The notes under the pieces: generated by a model
What the model was told of the DNA's origin: nothing
Databases searched by the model: none
The model's input: the letters and a program-made list of their open reading frames with translations, nothing else
Source: Streptomyces sp. B21-083
GTDB taxonomy: Bacteria; Actinomycetota; Actinomycetes; Streptomycetales; Streptomycetaceae
Length of the DNA: 64,000 bases
Assembly: GCF_036898825.1 (NCBI RefSeq)
Contig: NZ_JARUND010000002.1
Span: forward strand, 2,046,001 to 2,110,000
Reading direction: 5' to 3'
Made by a program: the position numbers and the translations under genes
In this document: piece after piece, positions 27,087 to 35,658 of the stretch
How positions within the stretch are numbered: position 1 is the first letter of the stretch
Layout: each line of letters opens with the position of its first letter

Positions 27087-27429
27087 CCAACTCCCTGTTG
27101 TCCCAGGCCAGTTCACCGTTACCGCCGGTATCGGCGAGTTCCGGCCACCCACTTCATGGCCTCATTTCATGATTTGTCGACCACTCACTCGAACAAACTG
27201 TGAGTCAGTTCACCGAGCCAACTTCCGTAACCCGTCCGTTACTTGACATGGAGTGACCAATTCCGCACTTACTGTGACCGCGCGCGCAGGATGGTTCGAT
27301 TCCGTTCGCCGTGCAGCGTGACCCCCACCACAGGTCGCCCGTTGTCATCTTCATGAGCCCGGACTGTCCGGGCTCACCGGCCGGGGGCGACCCGGCCTCG
27401 CCACGCACCGCATCCCGAGGGAGCCACCC

Positions 27430-28203
27430 GTGCCGCGCATGCTCGATGTCAGCGACGAGGTCCGCGCCGAGATCGGCGACGAAGAAGCCGACCGGTTGCT
27501 CACCGGCGACAACGCCCCGGGCAGTTACGACTGCACGTCCTGCCGCACGCCGGGCGACTCCGCCCAGGAGCGCACCAGCACCGTCCTCTTCATCGGGGAC
27601 GAGACCGCCGTCCTCGCCTTCGCCCACGCCGGCTGCCTGCCTTCGCAGGTCGTCCAGGTCACCGAGGAGCAGCTCCAGGGCGCGGTCCGCTCCATCAACG
27701 CCGACGAGGAGGCCCCGATGGCCGCACCCGAGCAGGCCGTACTGGGCGTCACCAGCGGACTTGTTCTGATCGAGGGCGAGTTGCACCCAGCCCTGGTCGT
27801 CGAACCGACCGCCCCGATCGTCCGGCCCGGCGCGACCGGCGCCGGCGACGACTTCCTTCCGCTCCTCATCGAGCAGGGGTTCATGCCACTGACCGAGCTG
27901 ACGGAGGTACCGCCCGTGCTGCACGGCTGGTCGGTGCTGCTCGCGGCCGGCCAGCTGCACGCCGTACTCCAGCCGGGCCCGAACGGCGGCTCGGCGGTGG
28001 CCTGGTGGCAGGCGCACCAGCCGCTCCAGGTCACGGAGAGCTGGCGCGCCGCCGCCAACAAGCACCAGCAGGTGCTGGTGTTCGCGGCGCCGGTCGGCTC
28101 GATCGGCCGCCAGCCCCGCGAGGACCTGCTGCGCGACGCGCTGGACAAGGCGGCGGGCATCGGGAAGCTGGTCGCCAGCGCGTTGCCTCTGGCGGGTACG
28201 TGA
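27430..28203 (+). CDS. Conserved hypothetical protein with a CxxC-x-C motif
   Basis: GTG 27430 (GGGAG 8 bases upstream) gives 257 residues. No signal peptide or membrane helix is seen. The N-terminal third has YDCTSCRTPGDSAQ and AFAHAGCLPSQV, which could bind zinc. The rest alternates hydrophobic and acidic stretches (GVTSGLVLIEGELHPALVVEPTAPIV, LLIEQGFMPLTELTEV, GWSVLLAAGQLHAVLQPG) and looks globular. Codon use is typical of a well-kept gene. I recognise no named domain; I believe it is conserved in Streptomyces at this position. It is followed by a dispersed repeat (28261) and an unknown gene. Confidence 0.75.
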   Translation: MPRMLDVSDEVRAEIGDEEADRLLTGDNAPGSYDCTSCRTPGDSAQERTSTVLFIGDETAVLAFAHAGCLPSQVVQVTEEQLQGAVRSINADEEAPMAAPEQAVLGVTSGLVLIEGELHPALVVEPTAPIVRPGATGAGDDFLPLLIEQGFMPLTELTEVPPVLHGWSVLLAAGQLHAVLQPGPNGGSAVAWWQAHQPLQVTESWRAAANKHQQVLVFAAPVGSIGRQPREDLLRDALDKAAGIGKLVASALPLAGT

Positions 28204-28260
28204 GCGTTTTAGACCGGGGGTGCGTCAGTAGATTGGCGGCTGACGGTTGAGTGGGGCTGG

Positions 28261-28291
28261 TCGCGCAGTTCCCCGCGCCCCTGCAGGGCGC
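28261..28291 (-). repeat. Dispersed terminator-like repeat, copy A
   Basis: Positions 28261-28283 are the exact reverse complement of the 23-bp core found at 52698 and 59144 (central part GGGGCGCGGGGAACTGCGCG). A local hairpin GCGCCC / GGGCGC (28275-28291) overlaps it. It stands 57 bp after the stop of the 27430 gene. Confidence 0.8.
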
Positions 28292-28356
28292 TCCGCGGCC
28301 CTGCGAAGTCGGGGCACTGACCGCATCTGTTGGGCGGCGGGGTCGTTTGCACGTAC

Positions 28357-28842
28357 GTGCACACCTACGACGTCCCCCGCCGCCAGTCCTATCAGTCGCT
28401 CCCGTCCGCGCGAGCGACCCAGGACTACCCGAGCGTCACCTCGGCCACGCCGATCTTCGACGCGCTGTACGCCGAGTACGGCAAGTCCTTCCGTTCGCTG
28501 CCGGGCGACCGCAGCGGCGAGGAGGAGCTGGACTTCGCGGCCTTCGGAGCCAATCCGAACAGCCACACCCCGTACGGCCGTACGTACGGCTCGAACGTGA
28601 ACTCCGGCTCGTACAGCGCCTACAGCGCGGGGGCGTTCAGCGCTCGCAACGGCGGTACGGGCGGCCAGGGCGGCGGGCAGCAGTCCGTGTGGCAGCGGGT
28701 CGGCCAACTCGACGCGCAGCAGGAGCAGCCGGCGGCCCCGACTCCGACCGCCGTGTGGCCGACGGGCGCACGCCAGCAGCACTACACCGGGATGACCCAC
28801 ATCCCGGCGGCGCTGCCACCGGGCTCGCGCCGGGGCGCGTGA
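28357..28842 (+). CDS. Hypothetical Ser/Gly/Gln-rich protein
   Basis: I take GTG 28357 (161 residues, beginning HTYDVPRRQSYQSLPS); TTG 28330 would add nine residues and neither has a strong ribosome site. An ordered N-terminal segment (ATPIFDALYAEYGKSFRSLPGDRSGEEELDFAAFG) is followed by a low-complexity tail rich in Ser, Tyr, Gly and Gln and a final HYTGMTHIPAALPPGSRRG. No signal peptide or membrane helix. The N-terminal block looks conserved and functional. It is convergent with der across a strong bidirectional terminator. Confidence 0.65.
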   Translation: MHTYDVPRRQSYQSLPSARATQDYPSVTSATPIFDALYAEYGKSFRSLPGDRSGEEELDFAAFGANPNSHTPYGRTYGSNVNSGSYSAYSAGAFSARNGGTGGQGGGQQSVWQRVGQLDAQQEQPAAPTPTAVWPTGARQQHYTGMTHIPAALPPGSRRGA

Positions 28843-28855
28843 CCACCCCCTGCAC

Positions 28856-28896
28856 GTGACTGAGGGCGGCTCCCATCCGGAGCCGCCCTCAGTCAC
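28856..28896. terminator. Bidirectional terminator, 18-bp perfect stem
   Basis: GTGACTGAGGGCGGCTCC pairs perfectly with 28879-28896 across the loop CATCC. It lies between the convergent stops at 28842 and 28967 and can serve both. Confidence 0.85.
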
Positions 28897-28903
28897 GTAC
28901 GAG

Positions 28904-28955
28904 ACGTACAACCACTACGTACAACCACGACGTACGACCACTACGTACGACAGCT
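28904..28955. repeat. Four 13-bp tandem repeats
   Basis: Units at 28904, 28917, 28930 and 28943 have the form ACGTACRACCACT, with changes mainly in the last units. They lie between the terminator and the der stop. Origin by slippage is likely; a role is not evident. Confidence 0.8.
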
Positions 28956-28966
28956 ACCCGCGACCG

Positions 28967-30439
28967 CTACTTCTTCCTGCCGCGCTTCTCGCGCACCCGC
29001 ACCGAGATGTGGATCGGCGTGCCCTCGAAGCTGAACTCCTCGCGCAGACGGCGCTCGATGAAGCGCCGGTAGCCCGCCTCGATGAAGCCGGAGGCGAAGA
29101 GCACGAACCGCGGCGGCTTGACGCCCGCCTGCGTGCCGAACAGGATGCGCGGCTGCTTGCCGCCCCGGATCGGGTGCGGGTGGGCGGCGACCAGCTCGCC
29201 GAGGAAGGCGTTCAGCCGGCCGGTCGGAACCCGGGTCTCCCAGCCCGCGAGGGCGGCCTCGATCGCGGGGACCAGCTTCTCCATGTGGCGGCCGGTACGC
29301 GCCGAGACGTTGACGCGGGGCGCCCACGCCACCTGGGCGAGCTCGGTCTCGATCTCCCGCTCCAGGTAGTAGCGGCGCTCCTCGTCGAGCGTGTCCCACT
29401 TGTTGTACGCGAGGACGATCGCACGGCCCGCGTCGACGGCCATGGTGACGATCCGCTGGTCCTGGATGGAGATGTTCTCGGAGCCGTCGATCAGGATGAC
29501 GGCGACCTCTGCCTTCTCCACTGCGGCGGCAGTACGCAGCGAGGCGTAGTAGTCGGCGCCCTGCTGGAGGTGGACGCGCTTACGGATGCCCGCCGTGTCG
29601 ATGAACTTCCAGGTGACGCCGCCGAGTTCGATCAGCTCGTCGACCGGGTCACGGGTGGTGCCCGCGATCTCGTTGACGACGACGCGCTCCTGGCCCGCCA
29701 CCTTGTTCAGCAGCGAGGACTTGCCGACGTTCGGGCGGCCGATGAGGGCGATGCGGCGCGGGCCGCCGACCCCGGCGCCGAAGGTCTGCGCGGGCGCCTC
29801 GGGCAGCGCCTCCAGGACGGCGTCCAGCATGTCGCCGGTGCCACGGCCGTGCAGCGCGGAGACGGGGTGCGGCTCGCCGAGACCGAGGGCCCAGAGATAC
29901 GAGGCGTCGGCCTCGCCGCTCAGCCCGTCGACCTTGTTGGCGCACAGGACGACCGGCTTGCCGGCCTTGCGCAGCAGCCGGACGACAGCCTCGTCGGTGT
30001 CGGTCGCGCCGACCTTGGCGTCGACGACGAAGACGACAGCGTCGGACGCCTCGATCGCGTACTCGGCCTGCGCGGCCACGGAGGCGTCGATGCCGAGGAC
30101 GTCCTGCTCCCAGCCGCCGGTGTCGACGAGCTTGAAGCGCCGCCCGGCCCATTCGGCCTCGTAGGTGACACGGTCCCGGGTGACGCCGGGCTTGTCCTCG
30201 ACGACGGCCTCACGGCGCCCGATGATGCGGTTGACGAGTGTCGACTTGCCGACGTTCGGCCGCCCCACGACGGCGAGGACGGGCAGCGGCCCGTGTCCCG
30301 CCTCGCCGAGCGCGCCCTCGACATCCTCGACGTCGAAGCCCTCCACCGCGGCGAGCTCCATGAACTCCGCGTACTCGGCATCGCCAAGCTCTCCGTGCTC
30401 GTGCTCTCCCGAGCCGTCGGAGGGAATGTGGTCGTTCAT
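28967..30439 (-). CDS. der: Ribosome biogenesis GTPase Der (EngA)
   Basis: ATG 30439 (GAGG upstream) gives 490 residues. After a 50-residue acidic extension come two tandem GTPase domains, each with the G1 motif GRPNVGKST or [10 protein letters not shown]3 (DTGG and DTAG) and G4 (NKVD and NKWD), then the C-terminal KH-like domain ending [10 protein letters not shown]. Der helps 50S subunit assembly and is essential in bacteria. Length is slightly above the usual 440-460 because of the acidic N-terminus, which is normal for actinobacteria. It follows plsC by 91 bp and is probably the last gene of the cmk-plsC-der operon. Confidence 0.97.
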   Translation of the reverse strand: MNDHIPSDGSGEHEHGELGDAEYAEFMELAAVEGFDVEDVEGALGEAGHGPLPVLAVVGRPNVGKSTLVNRIIGRREAVVEDKPGVTRDRVTYEAEWAGRRFKLVDTGGWEQDVLGIDASVAAQAEYAIEASDAVVFVVDAKVGATDTDEAVVRLLRKAGKPVVLCANKVDGLSGEADASYLWALGLGEPHPVSALHGRGTGDMLDAVLEALPEAPAQTFGAGVGGPRRIALIGRPNVGKSSLLNKVAGQERVVVNEIAGTTRDPVDELIELGGVTWKFIDTAGIRKRVHLQQGADYYASLRTAAAVEKAEVAVILIDGSENISIQDQRIVTMAVDAGRAIVLAYNKWDTLDEERRYYLEREIETELAQVAWAPRVNVSARTGRHMEKLVPAIEAALAGWETRVPTGRLNAFLGELVAAHPHPIRGGKQPRILFGTQAGVKPPRFVLFASGFIEAGYRRFIERRLREEFSFEGTPIHISVRVREKRGRKK

Positions 30440-30530
30440 GAAGTCCGTACCTCGTTCATCGTGGTGATCGGTGGAACCCCCCGTTATCGGGTGATCCACT
30501 ACTGAAACCGCTCAAGTACTCAAGTGTCGC

Positions 30531-31244
30531 TCAGTGCTCAGCGGGGCGCCCGGCGTTTTCCTGACGGCCGGTGAGCCGTCTGGCGTTCTCCAGGTGCGCG
30601 GTGAGCTGCTTCTGAATGCGTACGGTCGCCTCGTCCAGCGCCGCCCGCGTACGCCGCCCGGTGCCGTCGCCCGCCTCGAACGGGTCTCCGAAAACCACGT
30701 CGACGCGGCTGCGCAGCGGAGGCAGCCCCTTTATCAACCGTCCGCGCCGGTCGGTACTTCCCAGGACGGCCACCGGAACGACCTGCGCACCGCTGCGCAC
30801 GGCGAAGTAGGCCAGCCCGGCGCGCAGCGAGGCGAAGTCGCCCTCGCCACGGCTGCCCTCGGGAAAGATCCCGAGGACTCCGCCGTTCGTCAGCACCGCC
30901 AGGGCCTGGGCGATCGCCGTGCGGTCGGCGGTCGAGCGGTCCACCTTGACCTGTCCGAGGGCGTGCATGGCGGGCCCGAGCGGCCCGATGAACGCCTCCT
31001 TCTTGACCAGGAAGTGTGACGCTCGGGGCGCCACGCCGATGACCATCGGGCCGTCGATGTTGTGCGAGTGGTTGACGGCGAGGATCACCGGACCGGTCGC
31101 GGGGACCTTCCAGGCGCCCAGGACGCGCGGCTTCCACAGCCCGTACATCAGGCCGACACCTATACGCCGGCCGACCTCGGCACCCCGCTGGGTGGGAACC
31201 TCGGCCGTCTTCGACGCCTGCGGCGACTTCGACGGTCCGCTCAC
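30531..31244 (-). CDS. plsC: 1-acyl-sn-glycerol-3-phosphate acyltransferase (PlsC-like)
   Basis: GTG 31244 overlaps the cmk stop by 4 bp (GTGA), giving 237 residues. The acyltransferase motifs are present: NHSHNIDGP (HX4D catalytic pair), VKKEAFIGPLG, and FPEGSRGEGD for the acceptor phosphate. There is no strong transmembrane helix, so it may attach to the membrane by a hydrophobic N-terminal part (GLMYGLWKPRVLG). It should acylate lysophosphatidic acid in phospholipid synthesis, although the exact acceptor is inferred. The cmk-plsC-der order is conserved in actinobacteria. Several PlsC paralogues exist in Streptomyces, so the symbol is generic. Confidence 0.9.
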   Translation of the reverse strand: MSGPSKSPQASKTAEVPTQRGAEVGRRIGVGLMYGLWKPRVLGAWKVPATGPVILAVNHSHNIDGPMVIGVAPRASHFLVKKEAFIGPLGPAMHALGQVKVDRSTADRTAIAQALAVLTNGGVLGIFPEGSRGEGDFASLRAGLAYFAVRSGAQVVPVAVLGSTDRRGRLIKGLPPLRSRVDVVFGDPFEAGDGTGRRTRAALDEATVRIQKQLTAHLENARRLTGRQENAGRPAEH

Positions 31245-31918
31245 TTCGCGTCCCGCTTCTCCTCGACAAGGGTGACGACGCATTCGATGACCTGCTGCAG
31301 AGTCAGCTCGGAGGTGTCGACCTCCACCGCGTCGTCCGCCTTGGCGAGCGGCGAGGTCTTACGGCTGGAGTCGGCCGCGTCCCGCTTCAGCAGCGCCTCA
31401 CGGGTGGCGTCGACGTCGGCGCCCTTCAGCTCACCGCTGCGGCGGGCGGCCCGCGCCTCGGGGGAAGCCGTGAGGAAGATCTTCAGGTCGGCGCCGGGCA
31501 GGACGGTCGTCCCGATGTCCCGCCCCTCGACGACGATCCCCTTCTCGGCCCCTGCGGCGATGGACCGCTGCAGCTCGGTGATCAGGGCACGCACCTCCGG
31601 TACGGCGCTCACCGCGCTGACCTTGGAGGTGACCTCCTGGGTGCGGATCGGGCCACCGACGTCGGTGCCGTCCACGGTGATCGTCGGGTTCGCCGGGTCC
31701 GTACCGGAGACGATCTCTGCCTTGCCCACCACGGCGGCGATCGCGGAGGGGTCGGTGAGGTCGATCCCGTTGGTCACCATCCACCAGGTGATGGCCCGGT
31801 ACTGGGCCCCGGTGTCCAGGTAGCTCAGCCCGAGCTGCGCGGCGACAGCCTTCGACGTGCTCGACTTGCCGGTGCCGGAGGGCCCGTCTATGGCGACAAT
31901 CACTGCGGCGCGATCCAC
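31241..31918 (-). CDS. cmk: Cytidylate kinase
   Basis: I start at GTG 31918, giving 225 residues, the usual Cmk length; the longer frame to 32002 adds a proline-rich stretch unlike the family. The P-loop is AIDGPSGTGKSSTSKAVA (about 8-25), followed by LDTGAQYRAITWWM, the CMP-binding EGRDIGTTVLPGADLKIFLTASPE and the lid region RDAADSSRKTSPL. The enzyme phosphorylates CMP and dCMP to the diphosphates with ATP. plsC overlaps its stop. A repeat-rich 270-bp gap separates it from tyrA upstream, so it probably has its own promoter. Confidence 0.96.
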   Translation of the reverse strand: MDRAAVIVAIDGPSGTGKSSTSKAVAAQLGLSYLDTGAQYRAITWWMVTNGIDLTDPSAIAAVVGKAEIVSGTDPANPTITVDGTDVGGPIRTQEVTSKVSAVSAVPEVRALITELQRSIAAGAEKGIVVEGRDIGTTVLPGADLKIFLTASPEARAARRSGELKGADVDATREALLKRDAADSSRKTSPLAKADDAVEVDTSELTLQQVIECVVTLVEEKRDAK

Positions 31919-32037
31919 TGTGGAGGCACCTTTCCTGGTCCGGGGTGGTGGGGCGGGGGCGCTGGGTGCCCCGGACAAGGTTACTGGGTGCGGGTCACTC
32001 ATCCGGCCGCACGCCTACAGCCCGCCCCCTGCCGCCC

Positions 32038-32168
32038 GACACCGGCCCCGGCATTTTCAGCCCGTCCGGTACCTCTCGACACCGGCCCCGGCAATCCCAG
32101 CCCGTCCGGCGATTGAGGACGAGGCCCCTTCAGGGCCGACAGCGGGGGTCTGGGGGCGCAGCCCCCAG
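32038..32168. repeat. Repeat-rich 3' region of tyrA with terminator hairpin
   Basis: A 32-bp unit (ACACCGGCCCCGGCA, then CAGCCCGTCCGG) occurs at 32038-32069 and 32078-32109, period 40 bp. Then CCGGCGATTGAGGACGAGG and a perfect hairpin CTGGGGGC-GCA-GCCCCCAG (32150-32168) follow. From memory this combination is a common dispersed 3' element in Streptomyces. The hairpin is 25 bp past the tyrA stop. Confidence 0.75.
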
Positions 32169-32192
32169 CGAGGCCGGCACCAACACCGCTCA

Positions 32193-33278
32193 CTACTGCC
32201 GAATCGCCCACCCTCTCTCCCGCAGCGAAGCCGAAAGCACAGGCGCCGCCTCGGGTTCGACCATCAACTGCACAAGCCCCGCCTGCTGCCCCGTCGCATG
32301 CTCGATCCGCACGTCCTCGATGTTGACCCCCGCCCGCCCCGCATCGGCGAAGATCCGGGCCAGCTGCCCCGGCTGGTCGTCGATGAGCACGGCCACGACC
32401 TCGTACACCAGCGGAGCGGACCCGTGCTTGCCGGGCACTCGCACCTGCCCCGCGTTACCGCGCCGCAGCATGTCCTCGACCCCGGACACACCCTCGCGCC
32501 GCTTCGCCTCGTCGGAGGACTGGAGGGACCGCAGCGCCTGAACCGTCTCCTCCAGGTCCGCGGCGACGTCCGTGAGGAGATCGGCGACCGGGCCGGGGTT
32601 GGCGGAGAGGATGTCGATCCACATGCCGGGATCGGACGCGGCGATCCGGGTCACGTCCCGGATGCCCTGCCCGCACAGCCGTACGGCCGCCTCCTCCGCG
32701 TTCTCCAGCCGCGCGGCGACCATGCTGGAGACCAGGTGGGGCATGTGGGAGACGAGGGCCACGGCGCGGTCGTGGGCGTCCGCGTCCATGACGACGGGGA
32801 CCGCACGGCAGTGCGAGACCAGTTCGAGGGCGAGGTTCAGCACCTCCGTGTCCGTGTCGCGGGTCGGCGTCAGCACCCAGGGACGGCCCTCGAAGAGGTC
32901 GCCGGTCGCGGCCAGCGGGCCGGACTTCTCGCGCCCCGACATGGGATGCGAGCCGATGTAGGACGCGAGATCCAGACCCAGCGCCTCCAGCTCGCGGCGC
33001 GGGCCGCCCTTGACGCTGGCCACGTCGAGGTAGCCGCGCGCGACACCCCGGCGCATCGCGTCGGCGAGGGTGCCGGCCACGTGCGCGGGCGGCGCGGCGA
33101 TGATCGCGAGGTCGACCGGACCCTGCGGTGCCTCGTCCGTCCCGGCGCCCAGCGCGGACGCCGTACGGGCCTGCTCGGGGTCGTGGTCGGCGAGGTGGAC
33201 GACGACGCCGCGCGAGGCGAGGGCGAGCGCGGCTGACGTACCGATGAGGCCCGTGCCGATGACGAGTGCGGTCCTCAC
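32193..33278 (-). CDS. tyrA: Prephenate dehydrogenase with ACT domain
   Basis: GTG 33278 overlaps the aroH stop (GTGA), giving 361 residues. The N-terminal Rossmann fold (ALVIGTGLIGTSAALALASRG) binds NAD, the catalytic region contains GSHPMSGREKSGP with the conserved His, and an ACT domain fills the C-terminal 75 residues (YEVVAVLIDDQPGQLARIFADAGRAGVNIEDVRIEHA). It oxidatively decarboxylates prephenate to 4-hydroxyphenylpyruvate in tyrosine synthesis, and the ACT part probably mediates feedback by tyrosine. Pairing with a chorismate mutase upstream makes two consecutive pathway steps translationally coupled. Confidence 0.95.
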   Translation of the reverse strand: MRTALVIGTGLIGTSAALALASRGVVVHLADHDPEQARTASALGAGTDEAPQGPVDLAIIAAPPAHVAGTLADAMRRGVARGYLDVASVKGGPRRELEALGLDLASYIGSHPMSGREKSGPLAATGDLFEGRPWVLTPTRDTDTEVLNLALELVSHCRAVPVVMDADAHDRAVALVSHMPHLVSSMVAARLENAEEAAVRLCGQGIRDVTRIAASDPGMWIDILSANPGPVADLLTDVAADLEETVQALRSLQSSDEAKRREGVSGVEDMLRRGNAGQVRVPGKHGSAPLVYEVVAVLIDDQPGQLARIFADAGRAGVNIEDVRIEHATGQQAGLVQLMVEPEAAPVLSASLRERGWAIRQ

Positions 33279-33637
33279 TGGGCGATGTCCTTGCGCAGGG
33301 CCCCCGCGGCACCGAGGTAGACGTGTGCGATGTCCGCGCGGGGCAGGTCCGACTCGATGTGCGCGAGGATCCGCACCACTCGGGGCATCGCGCCCTCGAT
33401 GTCCAGCTCCTGGGCGCAGATCAGCGGTACGTCGACGATGCCGAGCTTGCGGGCCGCGGCGGCCGGGAAGTCGCTGTGCAGGTCGGGGGTGGCCGTGAAC
33501 CAGACGCTGATCAGGTCGTCCGCGGTGAGGCTGTTGCGCTCCAGGACCGCGACGAGCAGCTCACTGACCCGCTCGTCCATGTGCCCGGCCTCGTCCCGGT
33601 CCAGTTGGACGGCGCCCCGGACCGCTCGTACCGCCAC
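33275..33637 (-). CDS. aroH: Chorismate mutase, AroH class
   Basis: GTG 33637 has GGAG seven bases upstream; the protein is 120 residues, the normal size of the AroH trimer subunit. The start VRAVRGAVQLDRDE carries the active-site Arg, FTATPDLHSDFPAAAARKLG follows, and CAQELDIEGAMPRVVRIL carries the Glu and Arg equivalents of B. subtilis Glu78 and Arg90. It rearranges chorismate to prephenate, the substrate of the next gene. The pair is a compact tyrosine/phenylalanine branch operon. Confidence 0.95.
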   Translation of the reverse strand: MAVRAVRGAVQLDRDEAGHMDERVSELLVAVLERNSLTADDLISVWFTATPDLHSDFPAAAARKLGIVDVPLICAQELDIEGAMPRVVRILAHIESDLPRADIAHVYLGAAGALRKDIAQ

Positions 33638-33907
33638 GGTGATGCTCCTTGCTGATGTACATGGGTGGAGCTGATGTACGTATTCGTATCTACGTATCGG
33701 CTCTTGGCGCATCCAGCCTAGCCAGCCCACGTGGAGTGGACCCGCGGCGCCCGCCCGCTGAGACGCGCCCCCGCCTCACACCGGGCTCTGCCAATGTCAC
33801 CCGATTCGCCCCATTCCGCGACTTGGAGCGCGAACACGCCCGTGCGCTCTGGACGCGGGGGCCCGGCTCCGCTCTCATGGCAGGAAGCTCGCCTCGGGGG
33901 AGGCCCG

Positions 33908-34603
33908 ATGAAGCGCACCGGACCGCTTTTCACACTGCTCGCGGGACTGTTGTTGGCCCTGTTCATGCTGTCGCTCAACGCGACTACAGGGACGAAGCCG
34001 GCGTCCACGCCCCGGACGGACTCACCCGGCTACAAGGTGTCACGGTCGCCGGCAGCTCCGAACACGAAGGCGTCTCCATCGTCTTCCCCACCCGTGGCCC
34101 CGTCCCCGTCTCCGTCCCAGTCGCCCTCCAGGACCCCAGCACCGAACGCGGACTACGCGGGCCGTACGGACGACGACTCCTCCGCGGTGTCGGTCTCGCT
34201 GCGCGACGGCAGGGCGATCGCGTATTTCTGCGACGGACGTGACAAGGAGTCGTGGCTGAAGGGCGATGTCGAGGCCGACGGTTCCATGAAGCTCACCGGC
34301 GAGGGCGGCTCGGTACTGAACGGCACCCTCAAGGGCAGCCGCATCCGCGGCACGGTCGACATCGAGGGCGGGCACTACGCCTTCACCGCGGACAAGGCGG
34401 TCAAGCCGTCGGGGCTGTACCGGGCGACCGCGACCGTGCGCGACGCCAAGATCGACGGCGGCTGGATCGTGCTGTCGACCGGGGAGCAGGTCGGCATCCT
34501 CAGGCGCGACGGCAAGCCCTCCCCCGCGCCCCGGATCGACCCGGAGACCGGCGCGGTCACGATCGACGGCCGGCGGCTCACGGCGCGCCCGGTCACACCC
34601 TGA
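33908..34603 (+). CDS. Membrane-anchored hypothetical protein
   Basis: ATG 33908 (GGGGGAGG upstream) gives 231 residues. One hydrophobic segment (about 5-24) is followed by a Pro/Ser-rich linker (50-80), so the rest is outside the membrane. The C-terminal domain (SAVSVSLRDGRAIAYFCDGRDKESWLKGDVEADGSMKLTGEGGSVLNGTLKGSRIRGTVDIEGGHYAFTADKAVKPSGLYRATA in short blocks of strands and turns) looks all-beta with a lone Cys. I recognise no family name. It reads toward DUF6529 and the Rieske gene, 44 bp away, and may be cotranscribed. Confidence 0.75.
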   Translation: MKRTGPLFTLLAGLLLALFMLSLNATTGTKPASTPRTDSPGYKVSRSPAAPNTKASPSSSPPVAPSPSPSQSPSRTPAPNADYAGRTDDDSSAVSVSLRDGRAIAYFCDGRDKESWLKGDVEADGSMKLTGEGGSVLNGTLKGSRIRGTVDIEGGHYAFTADKAVKPSGLYRATATVRDAKIDGGWIVLSTGEQVGILRRDGKPSPAPRIDPETGAVTIDGRRLTARPVTP

Positions 34604-34647
34604 CACCCTGACACCCCGCTCCTCCCACTCCTCGCAGGGAGCCGAAC

Positions 34648-35232
34648 ATGACCGTGGACCCGAACGCCGCCACCCAGAGCTTCCCTCCGCGCCCCCCTGC
34701 CCCCAGCGGCCCGCGCGCGGCCCGCTATCTCGTCCCGGCGCTCGTCGCCGCCGCCGTGGCCGTGGGCCTGGGGGTGTACGGCAAGGTCCACGACCCGCGG
34801 GGCACCGCCTTCGACCTGGCCGGATTCAGCAGCGCGGGCGCGGTGAAGTCCTGGCTCGCGACTACGGCGTTCGGCTTCGCGCTCGTCCAGGTCGTGTCGG
34901 CGCTCATGGTGTACGGGAAGCTGCCGGGCCCGAGCTGGTCGGCGAGGCTGCACCGCTGGTCGGGGCGGATCGCGTTCCTGGTGGCGGTTCCGGTGGCGGT
35001 GCACTGTCTGTACGCGTTCGGATATCAAACATACGATTCACGCGTGATGTGGCACTCCCTCCTGGGATGCTTCTTCTTCGGCGTGTTCAGTGCCAAGATG
35101 CTGCTGCTTCGCTGGGATCGCCTGCCCGGCTGGCTGCTGCCGGTCGTCGGCGGACTGGTCTTCACCGTCCTGACGATCATCTGGCTCACGTCCGCCCTCT
35201 GGTTCTTCCGCAACATCGGAGTGACGACATGA
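34648..35232 (+). CDS. DUF6529 membrane protein, cytochrome b561-like
   Basis: A 194-residue protein with a proline-rich cytosolic start and five likely helices (about 26-44, 67-88, 106-126, 134-153, 160-186). Histidines at 102 (LHRWSG), 119 (AVHCLY) and 136 (MWHSLLG) lie near helix ends, the arrangement of diheme b-type membrane cytochromes, so heme binding is plausible but unproven. Its stop overlaps the start of the Rieske lipoprotein (ATGA at 35229). Together they resemble a two-subunit electron transfer unit. The substrate and the partner in the respiratory chain are unknown. Confidence 0.82.
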   Translation: MTVDPNAATQSFPPRPPAPSGPRAARYLVPALVAAAVAVGLGVYGKVHDPRGTAFDLAGFSSAGAVKSWLATTAFGFALVQVVSALMVYGKLPGPSWSARLHRWSGRIAFLVAVPVAVHCLYAFGYQTYDSRVMWHSLLGCFFFGVFSAKMLLLRWDRLPGWLLPVVGGLVFTVLTIIWLTSALWFFRNIGVTT

Positions 35233-35636
35233 CGCAACGCCCGACGCGGCGCACGATCCTCCTCGCGACGGGCGCGGCGGCGCTCACAGTGGGATGCAGC
35301 GAGTACGGCGACACATCCGGGTCGTCGAAGGTCTCCGCCGGCTCCCCCGGTCAGGAGCTGGCCACGACGGCCGACATCCCGGTCGGCGGCGGCAAGATCT
35401 TCGAGGACGAGCAGGTCGTGGTGACGCAGCCGAAGGAGGGCGAGTTCAAGGCCTTCACCTCCATCTGCACGCATCAGCAGTGCCCCGTGGCCAGCGTCAA
35501 GGGCGGCACCATCAACTGCACCTGCCACGGCAGCAAGTTCAACATCACGGACGGTTCGGTGGCCAACCCGCCTGCGACGCGGCCCCTGGCGGAGAAGAAG
35601 ATCACGGTGACGGGAAATTCGATCCACCTGGCGTGA
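35229..35636 (+). CDS. Tat-type Rieske (2Fe-2S) lipoprotein
   Basis: 135 residues starting in the ATGA overlap with DUF6529. The N-terminus RPTRRTILLATGAAALTVGC has twin Arg and a lipobox Cys at 23, so it is probably exported folded by Tat and lipid-anchored. The Rieske motifs are complete: C80-T-H82 with C85, and C97-T-C99-H100, where 80, 82, 97 and 100 bind the cluster and 85 and 99 form the disulfide. The fold is the small one-domain type of about 100 residues. It should carry single electrons on the outer face of the membrane. Confidence 0.92.
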   Translation: MTQRPTRRTILLATGAAALTVGCSEYGDTSGSSKVSAGSPGQELATTADIPVGGGKIFEDEQVVVTQPKEGEFKAFTSICTHQQCPVASVKGGTINCTCHGSKFNITDGSVANPPATRPLAEKKITVTGNSIHLA

Positions 35637-35658
35637 CCTTCCCCCGTACGCTCCCGGA

